DNA of 35,336 nt from Acidobacteriota bacterium (GTDB lineage: Bacteria; Acidobacteriota; Vicinamibacteria; Vicinamibacterales; Vicinamibacteraceae), in NCBI GenBank assembly GCA_023429845.1, contig JAEZCY010000179.1, forward strand, positions 1-35,336, read 5' to 3'. Each line of letters begins with the position of its first letter. Position 1 is the stretch's first letter. Positions 1 to 8,326 of this stretch are shown here, piece after piece. A program made the position numbers and the translations under genes. The notes beneath the pieces are model-generated. The model was not told where the DNA came from and ran no database searches. It saw nothing but the letters and a program-made list of their open reading frames with translations.

Positions 1-97
1 GGCCGACACCGAACGACGAAGCCCTTGCATTGGCATCGGACACGACCGAAGATGCCGGCGGCCACGCCACACCCGGCGGGGCCTTACGGAGATCGCC

Positions 98-577
98 ATG
101 ACACTTGCTCAGCGAGGCCAGAGTGAACTCGACGCGGCCCGGGAGTACTTCCACAGATCGACGCGCGGCCTCTCCGAAGCTCTGTCCACGTTTGCGCCCG
201 CCAGCGGCATGCGGACGGTCGCACAACAGGTGGCGCACGCGGCGCAGACCATCGAGTGGTTCGCGGACGGCGCATTCCGTCCGGGGGGCTTCGATCTCGA
301 CTTCGAGCGGATGGAGCGTGACGTGACCGCGTGCACGTCGCTGGCGGCGGCGCGGGAATGGTTCGACCGCGCGACCGAGGCGGCCAAGCGCGCGTTCGCC
401 GACAGGAGCGACAAGGAGTTGCTGGCGCCGCTGCCGCCGGGGCCGATCATGGCGGGCGAGCCACGCTTTGCCGTCATCGGCGCTCTCACCGACCACACCG
501 CGCACCATCGGGGCGCGCTCACGGTGTACGCACGCCTGAACGGCATCGTCCCGCCGATGCCGTACATGGAGCCCTAG
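98..577 (+). CDS. DinB-like putative metal-dependent protein
   Basis: A 159-residue protein with the DinB/YfiT four-helix-bundle pattern. Three histidines sit where the family binds a divalent metal: H47 in the second helix (VAQQVAHAAQ) and H133 and H137 in the late DHTAHHRG motif, which is the most recognisable part. DinB-like proteins are small cytoplasmic proteins; some are thiol-dependent S-transferases, but most have no known substrate, so no reaction is assigned. The ATG at 98 is preceded by GGAG at 88-91 with a 6-nt spacer, which fixes the start. It stands alone ahead of the PadR gene, with about 160 nt between them. Family assignment is good, function unknown. Confidence 0.85.
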   Translation: MTLAQRGQSELDAAREYFHRSTRGLSEALSTFAPASGMRTVAQQVAHAAQTIEWFADGAFRPGGFDLDFERMERDVTACTSLAAAREWFDRATEAAKRAFADRSDKELLAPLPPGPIMAGEPRFAVIGALTDHTAHHRGALTVYARLNGIVPPMPYMEP

Positions 578-704
578 CAATACGACACCGCCCCGCGCCA
601 GTGCTCAGGCCGACGGGCGCCGTACCCGCTGCGCTATCGACCTGAGGCACAGTCTCCTAACGGCAAACGCGCAATTCTTGCGGGACGAAGTCCACTAGAT
701 CATC

Positions 705-733
705 TTGTGGTAGTAGGGGATGCGAGGTACTCT
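705..733 (+). promoter_or_regulatory. Putative sigma-70-type promoter of the padR-permease pair
   Basis: TTGTGG (705-710) and TACTCT (728-733) are separated by exactly 17 nt. The -10 box ends 7 nt before the ATG at 741, so transcription would begin at or next to the start codon. No Shine-Dalgarno precedes that ATG, which fits a leaderless mRNA. PadR regulators commonly repress their own promoter, so an operator may overlap this site, but I do not see a clear dyad. Confidence 0.4.
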
Positions 734-740
734 CGCCGCC

Positions 741-1094
741 ATGCCCCGCCGCTCGTCCGCTTCGCTGGACGCCGATCTCCTTCAGGGCACGCTCGATCTG
801 CTGATCCTGCAGACACTGCAGGCTGGCCCGGCTCACGGCCACACGATCGCGCACGTCATCGAGCACCGTTCCGACGCCTTGCTGCAGGTGCAGCACGGGT
901 CGCTCTACCCAGCGCTCCACCGCCTCGAGGATCGCGGCTGGGTCGCCTCCTTCTGGGGGACGTCGGAGAACAACCGCAAGGCGCGCTACTACCGGCTCAC
1001 GCCCGCCGGCAAGCAGCAGCTCGCCGCTCGCACGACCCGATGGCAGGAGCTGGTGGCGGCCGTGAACCGCGTGCTGAATCCCGCGACGGAGTGA
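741..1094 (+). CDS. PadR family transcriptional regulator
   Basis: A 117-residue winged-helix repressor of the short PadR type. The N-terminal GTLDLLILQTL helix, the HGSLYPALHRLEDRGW recognition/wing region and the YYRLTPAGKQQL wing end are all typical. It should bind DNA as a dimer and respond to a small ligand. The ATG at 741 is preferred over an in-frame ATG at 720 because 720 lies between the -35 and -10 boxes of the likely promoter and would add seven residues not expected in the family. The gene ends 3 nt before the large permease, a pairing found repeatedly in Acidobacteriota, so it most likely controls that permease and itself. Confidence 0.92.
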   Translation: MPRRSSASLDADLLQGTLDLLILQTLQAGPAHGHTIAHVIEHRSDALLQVQHGSLYPALHRLEDRGWVASFWGTSENNRKARYYRLTPAGKQQLAARTTRWQELVAAVNRVLNPATE

Positions 1095-1097
1095 GCG

Positions 1098-3737
1098 ATG
1101 GGCTGGCGCCGCTACTTCCGACGTGCCTGGTGGGCTGACGAGCGCTCTCGCGAACTCGAGTCGTACCTCGAGCTGGAGACGGAGGACAACCTCGCGCGCG
1201 GCATGTCGCCGGACGAGGCGGTGTCCGCAGCACGCCGCAAGCTCGGGAACACGGCGCGGATCCGCGAGGAGATCTACGCCATGAACACGGTGACGCTGGT
1301 CGACTGGCTCCGTCAGGACATCCGCTACGGGGCGCGCGTGCTCCGACGCAACCCGGGGTTCACCATCGCCGCGGTGCTGACGCTGGCGCTCGGGATCGGC
1401 GGTGTCACGGTCATCTACAGCGCCCTGCGCAACATCCTGCTGGACCCATTCCCATACGCCAATCCCGATCGGATGGTGAACGTGTACGTCACCAACGCCG
1501 AGACCGGTGAGCGTCTCCACAACGGGGCGATGGGGCAGGACGAGGTCATCGACTTCGTGGAGCCGCAGACAGCCTTCGAGACCGTCGTCGTCAGCACCAC
1601 CGATGCCGGCGTCATGCGCACCGCCACGGGCTCGGGCATGATCACCGTCACCGAGATGACGGCGAACTCCTTCCCGTACCTCGCCGTCCAGCCGCTGAAG
1701 GGCCGGGTCTTCACGGATGCCGACACGCTGCCGGGAGCGGCTCCGGTCGCCGTGCTCGCTCACGCGACCTGGATCGAGGAGTTCGGCGGCCGTGACGATG
1801 TGCTCGGACAGGTCATCACCGTGAACGACACGCCGCGCACCGTCATCGGCGTGATGCCGGAGCGCTTCGGGTGGCAGGCCACCAGCATGTGGGTGCCGCT
1901 CGCCCTGCGGCGCGGCGTGACGCCGCCAGACGAACGTCGCTTCTGGTACCAAGCCTCAGTCAAGCCCGGCGTCACGCTGGCTGAAGCGAGCGAACGCATG
2001 ACGACGATCGTCAAGCGGCGCGCCCTTGCGCACCCCGACGAGTATCCGCCACAGGTGCGGATCGACGTGCTCGACCTGCGCTACCGGGTCGTCGGCCGGT
2101 TCAGCACCGTGTTGTTCACGCTGCTCGGCGCAGTCGTCCTGTTGCTGCTCATCGCCTGCTGCAACGTCGCCAACATGCTGCTCGCGCGGGCGACGACGCG
2201 TGAGCGTGAGATGACGCTTCGTGCGGCGCTCGGCGGTGGCAGGCTGCGCATCATGGCCCACCTGCTCACCGAGTCCGGCCTGCTCGCCCTGGGCGGCGCC
2301 GTCGGGGGCTGCCTGCTGGCATGGTGGGGTATGCGCGCCATCGCGGCCATCCTCCCGCCGCAGGGCATTGCCGCCGAAGTCCAGCTCCGACTGGTGCCGG
2401 AAGCGCTGCTGGCGAGCCTCGCGCTGGCGGTGCTCACGACGATGATCGTCGGCATCGTCCCGGCATGGAACGCATCGCGCCAGGACCTCGCCAACGGCAT
2501 GAGGGAGTCGGGCAAGGGCGCAGGTGCCAGCAACCGGCATGGCTGGCTGCGACAAGGTCTCGTCGTCGCGGAAGTGGCGCTCTCGCTCGTGCTCCTGCTC
2601 GGCTCAGGGCTGCTGATCCGGAACTTCGTCGCCCTCCTCGGCACGGACCTCGGAGTCGATCCCACCGGCCTTGCCTCCGTGGTCCCGGCGTTCGATCCTC
2701 ACGACCAGCGAAACACAGCGCAGCGCCACTCTTACTACACCGAGGCTCTTGCGCGCGCGAGGGCAATCCCCGGCGTCCAGGGCGTGGCGCTGGCCTCCAG
2801 CGGCGGGCCGCTGTCCGGCCCGCGGCTGATCGCGAACCGACCTGGGCGACCGGTCCCTCCGGACGTTCGCGGAGCCGTCATGATCGCGTGCGACGAACAC
2901 TACCTCGGCCTGATGGAACTTCCCCCGCTCCGCGGGCGAACGTTCACTTCGGCCGACATGACCAGCGCCGCACACGTCGTCGTCATCACTCGCACGTTTG
3001 CCGATCGCTATTTCGGCAACGAGGATCCGGTCGGTCAGTACATCGAGCTGCCCGAGCTGGCCAAGGCGCCTGCGCGCCTCGACAACACGACCTTCAGTGT
3101 CATCGGCGTCGTCGCCGACGTGCGCAACGCAGGCTGGCGCGAGCGGCCCGCGCCGGGCGTCTATCTCCCGACGACGCTGAGCGCGGCGGGCCGGAACCCG
3201 CGGCAGATCATCGCCCGCACCTCGGGGAACGCGGAGGCACTCGCACCGGCACTCGAGCAGGCCGTCCGGGCCGTCGATCTTGCGATACCAGTGCTCGGGG
3301 CCGGGACGTTCGAAGCGTCTCTGCAGCAGAACTTCCACGCGCAGCCGCGCTTCAGCCTGATCATCCTCTCGACATTTGCCGTCGTGGGCCTGCTGCTCGT
3401 GGCGATTGGCGTGTACGGCGTGATGGCGTACGCCGTGGCGCGCCGCTCACAGGAGTTCGCCATCCGGATGGCAATCGGCGCAACGCAACGGGACGTGCTG
3501 GGCACCGTGCTGAAGTCAGGGGCCTGGCTGCTGGGCATCGGGGTGATCAGCGGCCTCCTTCTGAGCCGCTTCACGAATCGCTGGGTGCTGGCCGCGCTAC
3601 TGGAGACCGACGCGGGAGATGCGGCTTCCGGCCTCGTCGGGGTGGCGGTCATCGTGACCGTTGGCGCAGCGGCGTGCCTGATTCCCGGATGGCGGGCCGC
3701 GCGCACGAGCCCCATGACTGCGCTCCGGCAGGACTGA
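1098..3737 (+). CDS. ADOP-type duplicated MacB/FtsX-like permease
   Basis: An 879-residue inner-membrane permease. Residues 1-65 form the soluble prefix found in PadR-linked permeases. A first transmembrane helix lies at about 88-110, followed by a large periplasmic MacB core to about 310 and an FtsX helix block at about 335-460 (LLLLIACCNVANMLLARATT). A second copy repeats this from about 485: helix, periplasmic core, and a final FtsX block at about 750-872 ending in WRAARTSPMTALRQD. This is the acidobacterial duplicated orphan permease plan: two half-transporters in one chain with no ATPase gene next to it. By analogy with MacB it could move or extract lipids, peptides or toxic compounds mechanically, but the substrate is unknown. 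It is co-transcribed with padR. Confidence 0.9.
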   Translation: MGWRRYFRRAWWADERSRELESYLELETEDNLARGMSPDEAVSAARRKLGNTARIREEIYAMNTVTLVDWLRQDIRYGARVLRRNPGFTIAAVLTLALGIGGVTVIYSALRNILLDPFPYANPDRMVNVYVTNAETGERLHNGAMGQDEVIDFVEPQTAFETVVVSTTDAGVMRTATGSGMITVTEMTANSFPYLAVQPLKGRVFTDADTLPGAAPVAVLAHATWIEEFGGRDDVLGQVITVNDTPRTVIGVMPERFGWQATSMWVPLALRRGVTPPDERRFWYQASVKPGVTLAEASERMTTIVKRRALAHPDEYPPQVRIDVLDLRYRVVGRFSTVLFTLLGAVVLLLLIACCNVANMLLARATTREREMTLRAALGGGRLRIMAHLLTESGLLALGGAVGGCLLAWWGMRAIAAILPPQGIAAEVQLRLVPEALLASLALAVLTTMIVGIVPAWNASRQDLANGMRESGKGAGASNRHGWLRQGLVVAEVALSLVLLLGSGLLIRNFVALLGTDLGVDPTGLASVVPAFDPHDQRNTAQRHSYYTEALARARAIPGVQGVALASSGGPLSGPRLIANRPGRPVPPDVRGAVMIACDEHYLGLMELPPLRGRTFTSADMTSAAHVVVITRTFADRYFGNEDPVGQYIELPELAKAPARLDNTTFSVIGVVADVRNAGWRERPAPGVYLPTTLSAAGRNPRQIIARTSGNAEALAPALEQAVRAVDLAIPVLGAGTFEASLQQNFHAQPRFSLIILSTFAVVGLLLVAIGVYGVMAYAVARRSQEFAIRMAIGATQRDVLGTVLKSGAWLLGIGVISGLLLSRFTNRWVLAALLETDAGDAASGLVGVAVIVTVGAAACLIPGWRAARTSPMTALRQD

Positions 3738-3833
3738 ACCCCCGCCGGCGCTATCGCGTATCCTCAACGCGCCCCTCCCGCGCGTCCGGACGATCTTGCG
3801 CACCCGACGCGGGTTGCCCGACGTCTCTCACTC

Positions 3834-3839
3834 AGGAGG
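3834..3839 (+). promoter_or_regulatory. Strong Shine-Dalgarno of the TPR gene
   Basis: AGGAGG, four nt plus T before the ATG at 3844. It selects this ATG over an in-frame upstream ATG at 3796, and the resulting N-terminus is a good signal peptide. Confidence 0.7.
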
Positions 3840-3843
3840 TCTC

Positions 3844-5577
3844 ATGGCTGCCGTCTCTCGCAGCATCGCGCTGGCGATCCTGCTTCATTCATCGGTCGTG
3901 CCTGCGGGCGGTCAGACCTCCGACACCGCATCATCCGGCTCCCACAAGCACTACGCCGACGCGCCCGAGGCCGCCAGGGCCGGTCCGGACGGCCAGCTCG
4001 CCCCGCGGTTGCAGAACCTTGGCGCCCACACGTTCCGAGTCAGCACGGCTCACGCAGGCGCTCAGCGCTTCATGAACCAGGGCCTGAACCTCGGATACGC
4101 CTTCAACCATGCCGAGGCGCGGCGGGCTTTTCGCGAAGCCGCTCGCCTCGATAGCCGGCTCGCCATGGCGTACTGGGGACAGGCGCTCGTCCTCGGACCG
4201 AACATAAACGCGCTGATGGAGCCCAACGAGGAACCTCAGGCCCTCGAACTGGTGCGCAAGGCGCAGTCGCTCAAGGCCCGCGCCACCCCGCGCGAACGGG
4301 CGCTCATCGACGCGCTGGCGGTGCGGTACTCCGGGTCGGCGGAACAGCGAGTGGCCAACGACCGCGCGTACGCAGAGGCGATGCGCACGGTTCACGAGCG
4401 CTTCCCTGCAGATCCGGACATCGCGATGCTGTACGTCGAATCGATGATGGACCTGCGGCCGTGGGGCTACTGGATGCCCGATGGCCGCCCCCACGAGGGC
4501 ACCGCCGAGATCGTCGCGCTCACCGAACGGGTGATGCAGGCGCACCCGAAGCACCCGGGGGCGCTGCACATGTACATCCACCTCATCGAGTCGACATCCA
4601 CACCCGAGCGCGCCGAGCACGCCGCCGACACGCTGCTCACGCTGATGCCGGCCGCAGGCCACATGGTGCACATGCCGTCGCACATCTATCAGCGCGTGGG
4701 CCGATATGCCGATGCGATGAAGAGCAACCAGCTCGCTGCGGCCGCCGACGAGGACTACATCACTCAGTGCCGCGCCCAGGGCCTGTACCCGATGGCCTAC
4801 TACCCGCACAACGTGCACTTCCTCTGGTTCGCCGCGGCCGCCGACGGCCAGAGCGCCACCGCACTGGATGCCGCGCACAAGGTCGCGGCGAAGGTGACGA
4901 ATGAACAGCTGGCCGAACTGCCGCTGCTTGCGGGATTCCGCGTCGTACCTTACTGGGCGCTCGTCCGCTTCGGGCGGTGGGAGGAGATCCTGCGGCAGCC
5001 CGATCCCGGCCCGACCAACGCCTTCCTGCGCGGTGCGTGGCACTACGCGCGAGGCCAGGCGCTGGTCGCCGGGGGCGATGTCGAGGCGGCGGAGCGTGAG
5101 CTGTCGGCGCTCGAGACCGTGCTGGGCGACCCGAGCCTGGAGCAGCCGCTCTTCTCGCCCAATACGGCGCGATCGATCCTGTCGATCGGCCCCGCGGTGC
5201 TGCGCGGTGAGATCGCTGCGGCACGTGGCGACTACCGGACCGCCGTGGCGCGGATCGAGGATGCCGTCCGGATTGAAGACGGCCTGGTCTACACCGAGCC
5301 GTCGGAGTGGCACTCGCCGTCGCGGCTGGCGCTCGGCGCGGTCCTGCTCGAAGCTGGCAGGGCTCGTGAGGCCGAGACGGTGTACTGGGAGGACCTGCGT
5401 CGCAATCGCGACAACGGGTGGGCCCTCTTCGGGCTCGTGCAGGCCTTGCGCGCCCAGGGCAAGACCGCCGAGGCCGCGGTCGTCGAGACGCGCTTCACGA
5501 AAGCCTGGAGCCGCGCCGACGTGACGCTCACGGCGTCGCGTGTGGGGCGCATGACTTCTGGCAAGATTGGCCGATGA
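3844..5577 (+). CDS. Secreted tetratricopeptide-repeat protein
   Basis: A 577-residue protein that begins with a signal-peptide-like segment (basic start, hydrophobic core, small residues before GGQTSD). The first mature region contains the block QRFMNQGLNLGYAFNHAEA followed by FREAARLDSRLAMAYWGQAL, which is a TPR pair typical of a large family of exported or lipid-anchored TPR proteins in Acidobacteriota and Bacteroidota. Further helix-turn-helix repeats continue to the C-terminus (RAREAETVYWEDLRRNRDNGWALFGLVQALRAQGKTAEA). TPRs bind proteins or peptides; no catalytic motif is visible. Its stop codon overlaps the dipeptidase start (ATGA), so the two are translationally coupled, which suggests a shared role in periplasmic peptide handling. 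This link is inference. Confidence 0.82.
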   Translation: MAAVSRSIALAILLHSSVVPAGGQTSDTASSGSHKHYADAPEAARAGPDGQLAPRLQNLGAHTFRVSTAHAGAQRFMNQGLNLGYAFNHAEARRAFREAARLDSRLAMAYWGQALVLGPNINALMEPNEEPQALELVRKAQSLKARATPRERALIDALAVRYSGSAEQRVANDRAYAEAMRTVHERFPADPDIAMLYVESMMDLRPWGYWMPDGRPHEGTAEIVALTERVMQAHPKHPGALHMYIHLIESTSTPERAEHAADTLLTLMPAAGHMVHMPSHIYQRVGRYADAMKSNQLAAAADEDYITQCRAQGLYPMAYYPHNVHFLWFAAAADGQSATALDAAHKVAAKVTNEQLAELPLLAGFRVVPYWALVRFGRWEEILRQPDPGPTNAFLRGAWHYARGQALVAGGDVEAAERELSALETVLGDPSLEQPLFSPNTARSILSIGPAVLRGEIAAARGDYRTAVARIEDAVRIEDGLVYTEPSEWHSPSRLALGAVLLEAGRAREAETVYWEDLRRNRDNGWALFGLVQALRAQGKTAEAAVVETRFTKAWSRADVTLTASRVGRMTSGKIGR

Positions 5578-6827
5578 GTTCTCTCAGACACAGTGCCTTC
5601 GCGGCGGTCATGATCGCCGCGAGCGCGGCCGCGTACGCCCAGTCTCCTGACGCCAGTCTGATGGCCAGGGCGCGCGCCATCCACGATCGCGTCATCACGC
5701 TGGACACGCACGTCGACATCGACGTGCGCAACTTCACGGCGGCACGCAACTACGGGCAGGCGCTCGATTCGCAGGTGGACCTGCCGAAGATGGAGGCCGG
5801 CGGCCTGGACGCCGCCTTCCTCATCGTCTATGTGGGCCAGGGCCCGCTGACGCAGCAGGGCTACGACAAGGCGTACAAGGAGGCGACCGCGAAGTTCGAC
5901 GCCATTCAACGGCTCGTGACCGACATCGCGCCGCAGCGGATCGGCCTCGCCAGGACCGCTGAGGACGTGCGGGCGATTGCCGCGTCAGGAAGGAAGGTGG
6001 CCCTCATCGGCGTCGAGAACGCGTACCCGATTGGGACCGATCTCTCCCGCATCGGCGAGTTCTTCGAGCGTGGCGGCCGCTACATGTCGCTCGCGCACAA
6101 CGGGCACAGCCAGTTCGCCGACTCGAACACGGGCGAGCGCGACGGATGGAAACACGGCGGCCTCAGTGAGCTGGGCAGGCAGGCGATCGCGGAGCTCAAT
6201 CGCGTCGGCTTCATGATCGACCTGTCGCACCCGTCCAAGCAGGCCAACCTGCAGGCCATCGCCCTCTCGAAGGCTCCCGTGATCGCCTCGCATTCGTCGG
6301 CGCGGGCCGTCGCCAACCACAGCCGCAACCTGGACGACGAGGAACTCGAGGCGATCAGGAAGAACGGCGGCGTGGTGCAGGCGGTGGCGTTCGATGGCTA
6401 CGTGAAGATCAAGCCGCCCGATTCTCCGGAACGCGCCGCCGCGGTTGCGGCGCTGCGCAAGAGCCTGCCGGCAGGCGGCTTCGCGGCGATGACCGACGAG
6501 CAGCGCGCGACGTTCCGGTCCGGCATGGCGTCGGTCAACCGTCGGTTCCCGCAGCCGCGCGCCACGGTCGCCGACTTCGTGGATCACATCGACTACCTCG
6601 TGAAGAAGATCGGCATCGAGCACGTCGGCATCTCGTCTGACTTCGACGGCGGCGGTGGCGTCGACGGATGGAACGGCGCGCACGAGACGTTCAATGTGAC
6701 GCTCGAGCTCGTGCGCCGCGGCTACACCGAGGAGCAGATCGCGCGCCTGTGGAGTGGGAACCTGCTGCGCGTGATGGACGACGTCGCCCGCGTCGCGGCG
6801 GGCCTGCAGAGCAAGGCCACACGGTAA
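5574..6827 (+). CDS. Secreted membrane-dipeptidase-like zinc peptidase (M19)
   Basis: A 417-residue protein with a signal peptide ending near AYAQ. It shows the binuclear zinc site of renal dipeptidase: H46 and D48 in DTHVD, bridging E148 in LIGVENAYPIG, H219 in MIDLSHPS and H240 in VIASHSSARA, plus the acidic D356 in GISSDFDGGGG. The order and spacing match the family. It should hydrolyse dipeptides, including D-amino-acid or dehydro-dipeptides, in the periplasm. The ATG at 5574 overlaps the TPR stop; a longer in-frame reading would run back inside the TPR gene and lose the signal peptide. It is the last gene of this plus-strand run. Confidence 0.92.
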   Translation: MSSLRHSAFAAVMIAASAAAYAQSPDASLMARARAIHDRVITLDTHVDIDVRNFTAARNYGQALDSQVDLPKMEAGGLDAAFLIVYVGQGPLTQQGYDKAYKEATAKFDAIQRLVTDIAPQRIGLARTAEDVRAIAASGRKVALIGVENAYPIGTDLSRIGEFFERGGRYMSLAHNGHSQFADSNTGERDGWKHGGLSELGRQAIAELNRVGFMIDLSHPSKQANLQAIALSKAPVIASHSSARAVANHSRNLDDEELEAIRKNGGVVQAVAFDGYVKIKPPDSPERAAAVAALRKSLPAGGFAAMTDEQRATFRSGMASVNRRFPQPRATVADFVDHIDYLVKKIGIEHVGISSDFDGGGGVDGWNGAHETFNVTLELVRRGYTEEQIARLWSGNLLRVMDDVARVAAGLQSKATR

Positions 6828-6839
6828 GCGTGCGCGGGA

Positions 6840-6879
6840 GCAGGACCGGAGCCGCAGGGCCTGAAGGCGGGTGGGCCCA
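6840..6879. repeat. 40-bp direct repeat, copy 1
   Basis: Identical over 40 nt to 7054-7093. It begins GCAGGACCGGAGCC and ends GGTGGGCCCA. The copy starts 12 nt after the dipeptidase stop. It contains GGGCC and GGCCC segments able to pair with each other. Confidence 0.9.
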
Positions 6880-7053
6880 CGTGTTCTTCGCGAGCCGCAC
6901 GTAGGCGTCGGGCCTTGCCCGCCGCGTCACCCTGGTCACCCGAGCCCCCGGCGCGCGCGACGGGCACCTGCTGTACGAGCAGCCTTGTTGAGTGCGTGGC
7001 GCCATGCCCAACAACTTGCAGTGGCGCCGGATTCGAGCCCGGAGGCGAGGTCC

Positions 7054-7093
7054 GCAGGACCGGAGCCGCAGGGCCTGAAGGCGGGTGGGCCCA
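7054..7093. repeat. 40-bp direct repeat, copy 2
   Basis: Exact second copy of 6840-6879, ending 24 nt before the tRNA 3' end. The last bases, TGGGCCCA, equal the 8 nt at 7118-7125 that form the end of the tRNA gene. Between this copy and the tRNA lies the mirror-symmetric string GAGCGAAGCGAG. Confidence 0.9.
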
Positions 7094-7117
7094 TTCGACG
7101 AGCGAAGCGAGGAGAAG

Positions 7118-7190
7118 TGGGCCCACCAGGATTCGAACCTGGGACTGGCCGGTTATGAGCCGGCGGCTCTGACCGCTGAGCTATGGGCCC
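7118..7190 (-). tRNA. tRNA with anticodon CAU, likely tRNA-Ile2 (lysidine)
   Basis: Read on the minus strand, a complete 73-nt cloverleaf: acceptor GGGCCCA paired with TGGGCCC, D stem GCTC/GAGC, anticodon stem GCCGG/CCGGC with loop CTCATAA (anticodon CAU), 5-nt variable loop, T stem CCAGG/CCTGG with loop TTCGAAT, discriminator A. CCA is not encoded. CAU may mean initiator Met, elongator Met or Ile2. The first acceptor pair is a regular G-C, unlike an initiator. C4-G69 and C5-G68 are pairs that the E. coli enzyme TilS uses to recognise tRNA-Ile2, so Ile2 is favoured over elongator Met. The tRNA call is firm; the amino acid is not. Confidence 0.95.
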
Positions 7191-7304
7191 GCAGAACGGC
7201 ACAGCGATTCTGCCAGACGTTGCCGGCTGGACCAAGAATGCGGGAATGCGGCGATCCGGGAATGTCGAAGGCGCGGGCAGGGCGGGCGGCCGCACCAAAC
7301 GACG

Positions 7305-7691
7305 TCACGACAGCGCCGCGCCTCGGCCGATCAGCAGCTGCCTCAGGATCGATCGGTGGCAGCGGGCTTCGTTCTCGCAATAGCAGCCCACCGCGACGTT
7401 GGTGCCGTGAGAGAGCGCCGCGAGCAGGTCGAGGAGATGCGCGGCCTCGGGCTTCTTCATCTCGCCGCGGTACTTGCGCTCGAACGACTTCCATGCGCGG
7501 TCGTCCTCCGCGTGCAGCGCCTCCTTCACCAGCGCCTCGCTCGGCGCGAGGTTCGGCAGCCACACGTCGTAGAAGTCGCGCGACGCGAACTCGGCTTTCG
7601 CCACGCCGCGCGGCGGGCGCCGCACGGTGCCGATGCGCAGTCCTTCGTCTTGTCCGCGCGGGCTTCCCAACCTGACGACCGCAATCGCCAT
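7305..7691 (-). CDS. DUF488 (YeaO-like) family protein
   Basis: A 128-residue protein of the DUF488 family. The diagnostic part is the C-terminal GCYCENEARCHRSIL motif, with two cysteines, a glutamate and CHR, following a WLPNLAPSEAL region and a central WKSFERKYRGEM helix. The biochemical role of this family is not established, so none is given. The ATG at 7691 is chosen over a longer reading from 7742 because AGGAGG lies 5 nt upstream. It lies downstream of the GNAT gene on the same strand with 121 nt between them, and upstream of the tRNA; co-transcription with either is possible but not shown. Confidence 0.85.
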   Translation of the reverse strand: MAIAVVRLGSPRGQDEGLRIGTVRRPPRGVAKAEFASRDFYDVWLPNLAPSEALVKEALHAEDDRAWKSFERKYRGEMKKPEAAHLLDLLAALSHGTNVAVGCYCENEARCHRSILRQLLIGRGAALS

Positions 7692-7696
7692 CAACG

Positions 7697-7702
7697 CCTC
7701 CT
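7697..7702 (-). promoter_or_regulatory. Shine-Dalgarno of the DUF488 gene
   Basis: AGGAGG on the minus strand, 5 nt before the ATG at 7691. It decides the start. Confidence 0.7.
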
Positions 7703-7812
7703 GGGTGGGCCCGCGCCGGTCGGCGCGCGCGACGAAGCGCACGCCCTACCCGCGGTCGCCGTCACATGGTCGCAACGACGGCGCGGAGCAGGCCGTCTCG
7801 TGCACGTCCGGA

Positions 7813-8325
7813 TCAGTCTCGCCGCGGCGGGCCGACGTAGCGCATCTCGTTGGTCGCGCGGAAACCAATCGACTCGTAGAGCCCACGACCGTCCTGCGAC
7901 GCGTGCAGCACGATGGTGTCGCGGCGATCCGCGCGCGCCCACGCGACGATTCCCTCGACGATGCGTCGCGCCACACCACGACGACGCCACTCGGGCTCCG
8001 TGAAGACGTTCACGATGAGTGCTTCTCTGCCTGGGGCGAGGCTCGCATGCGGCCCGCTGCCGGCGATGCGGGCGAGCCGGCGGCGCAACAGCGCGCCGCC
8101 ACCGCCGATGATCGTGGCGGGATCGCCGGCCGGTGTCGCGAGCCACCCCACGTACTCACCCGACTCGAGATCGGTGCGCAGGGTTTCGGTCGTCTGCGCG
8201 ATCAGCACGGACCGCCAGTCGTCAGCCAGCTGCCCCATGTCACGGAACATGTCGGCGCGGTGCCGCGCGATGACGTCGGCGTCGGCGACGCTCGCCCGCC
8301 TGATGTCGAACGCGTGAGCCTCCAC
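7813..8325 (-). CDS. GNAT family N-acetyltransferase
   Basis: A 170-residue GNAT-fold protein. Motif A is clear: LIVNVFTEPEWRRRGVARRI, with the RRRGVA loop that holds the acetyl-CoA pyrophosphate. It is followed by the LHASQDGRGLYESIGF motif B. The substrate cannot be told from sequence. The likely start is the GTG at 8325, one base after the stop of the ThuA-like gene and preceded by a G-rich stretch (AGGGGT). The reading frame stays open further upstream, but that would overlap ThuA by nearly 200 nt and the extra residues look like shadow sequence. It is probably the last gene of the SGNH/PVC/ThuA operon. Confidence 0.85.
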   Translation of the reverse strand: MEAHAFDIRRASVADADVIARHRADMFRDMGQLADDWRSVLIAQTTETLRTDLESGEYVGWLATPAGDPATIIGGGGALLRRRLARIAGSGPHASLAPGREALIVNVFTEPEWRRRGVARRIVEGIVAWARADRRDTIVLHASQDGRGLYESIGFRATNEMRYVGPPRRD

Positions 8326-8326
8326 C

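Larger units (their letters stand above)
6828..7117. other. Non-coding spacer with repeats and a hairpin
   Basis: I find no convincing gene in this 290-nt stretch. It holds two copies of a 40-bp direct repeat (6840-6879 and 7054-7093). It also holds a hairpin at 6985-7014: TTGTTG pairs with CAACAA outside a five-pair GCGTG/CATGC stem. At 7024-7042 lies a piece (GCCGGATTCGAGCCCGG) that resembles a tRNA T-arm on the minus strand but has no tRNA body. The 8-bp palindrome TGGGCCCA at the repeat ends recurs at the 3' end of the neighbouring tRNA. Confidence 0.6.

Noticed and set aside
720..740. Upstream ATG as the start of padR
   Set aside because: It lies between the -35 and -10 boxes of the likely promoter, so it would not be in the mRNA, and the extra residues are not typical.
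657..1952. 431-codon minus-strand open frame opposite padR and the permease
   Set aside because: Antisense to two well-supported genes and of shadow composition.
3931..5313. 460-codon minus-strand open frame opposite the TPR gene
   Set aside because: Antisense to a TPR protein with a signal peptide and clear repeats; no recognisable content.
7020..7050. Possible second tRNA on the minus strand
   Set aside because: Only a T-arm-like piece is present; its stem is imperfect and there is no acceptor, D or anticodon arm. Treated as a possible fragment only.
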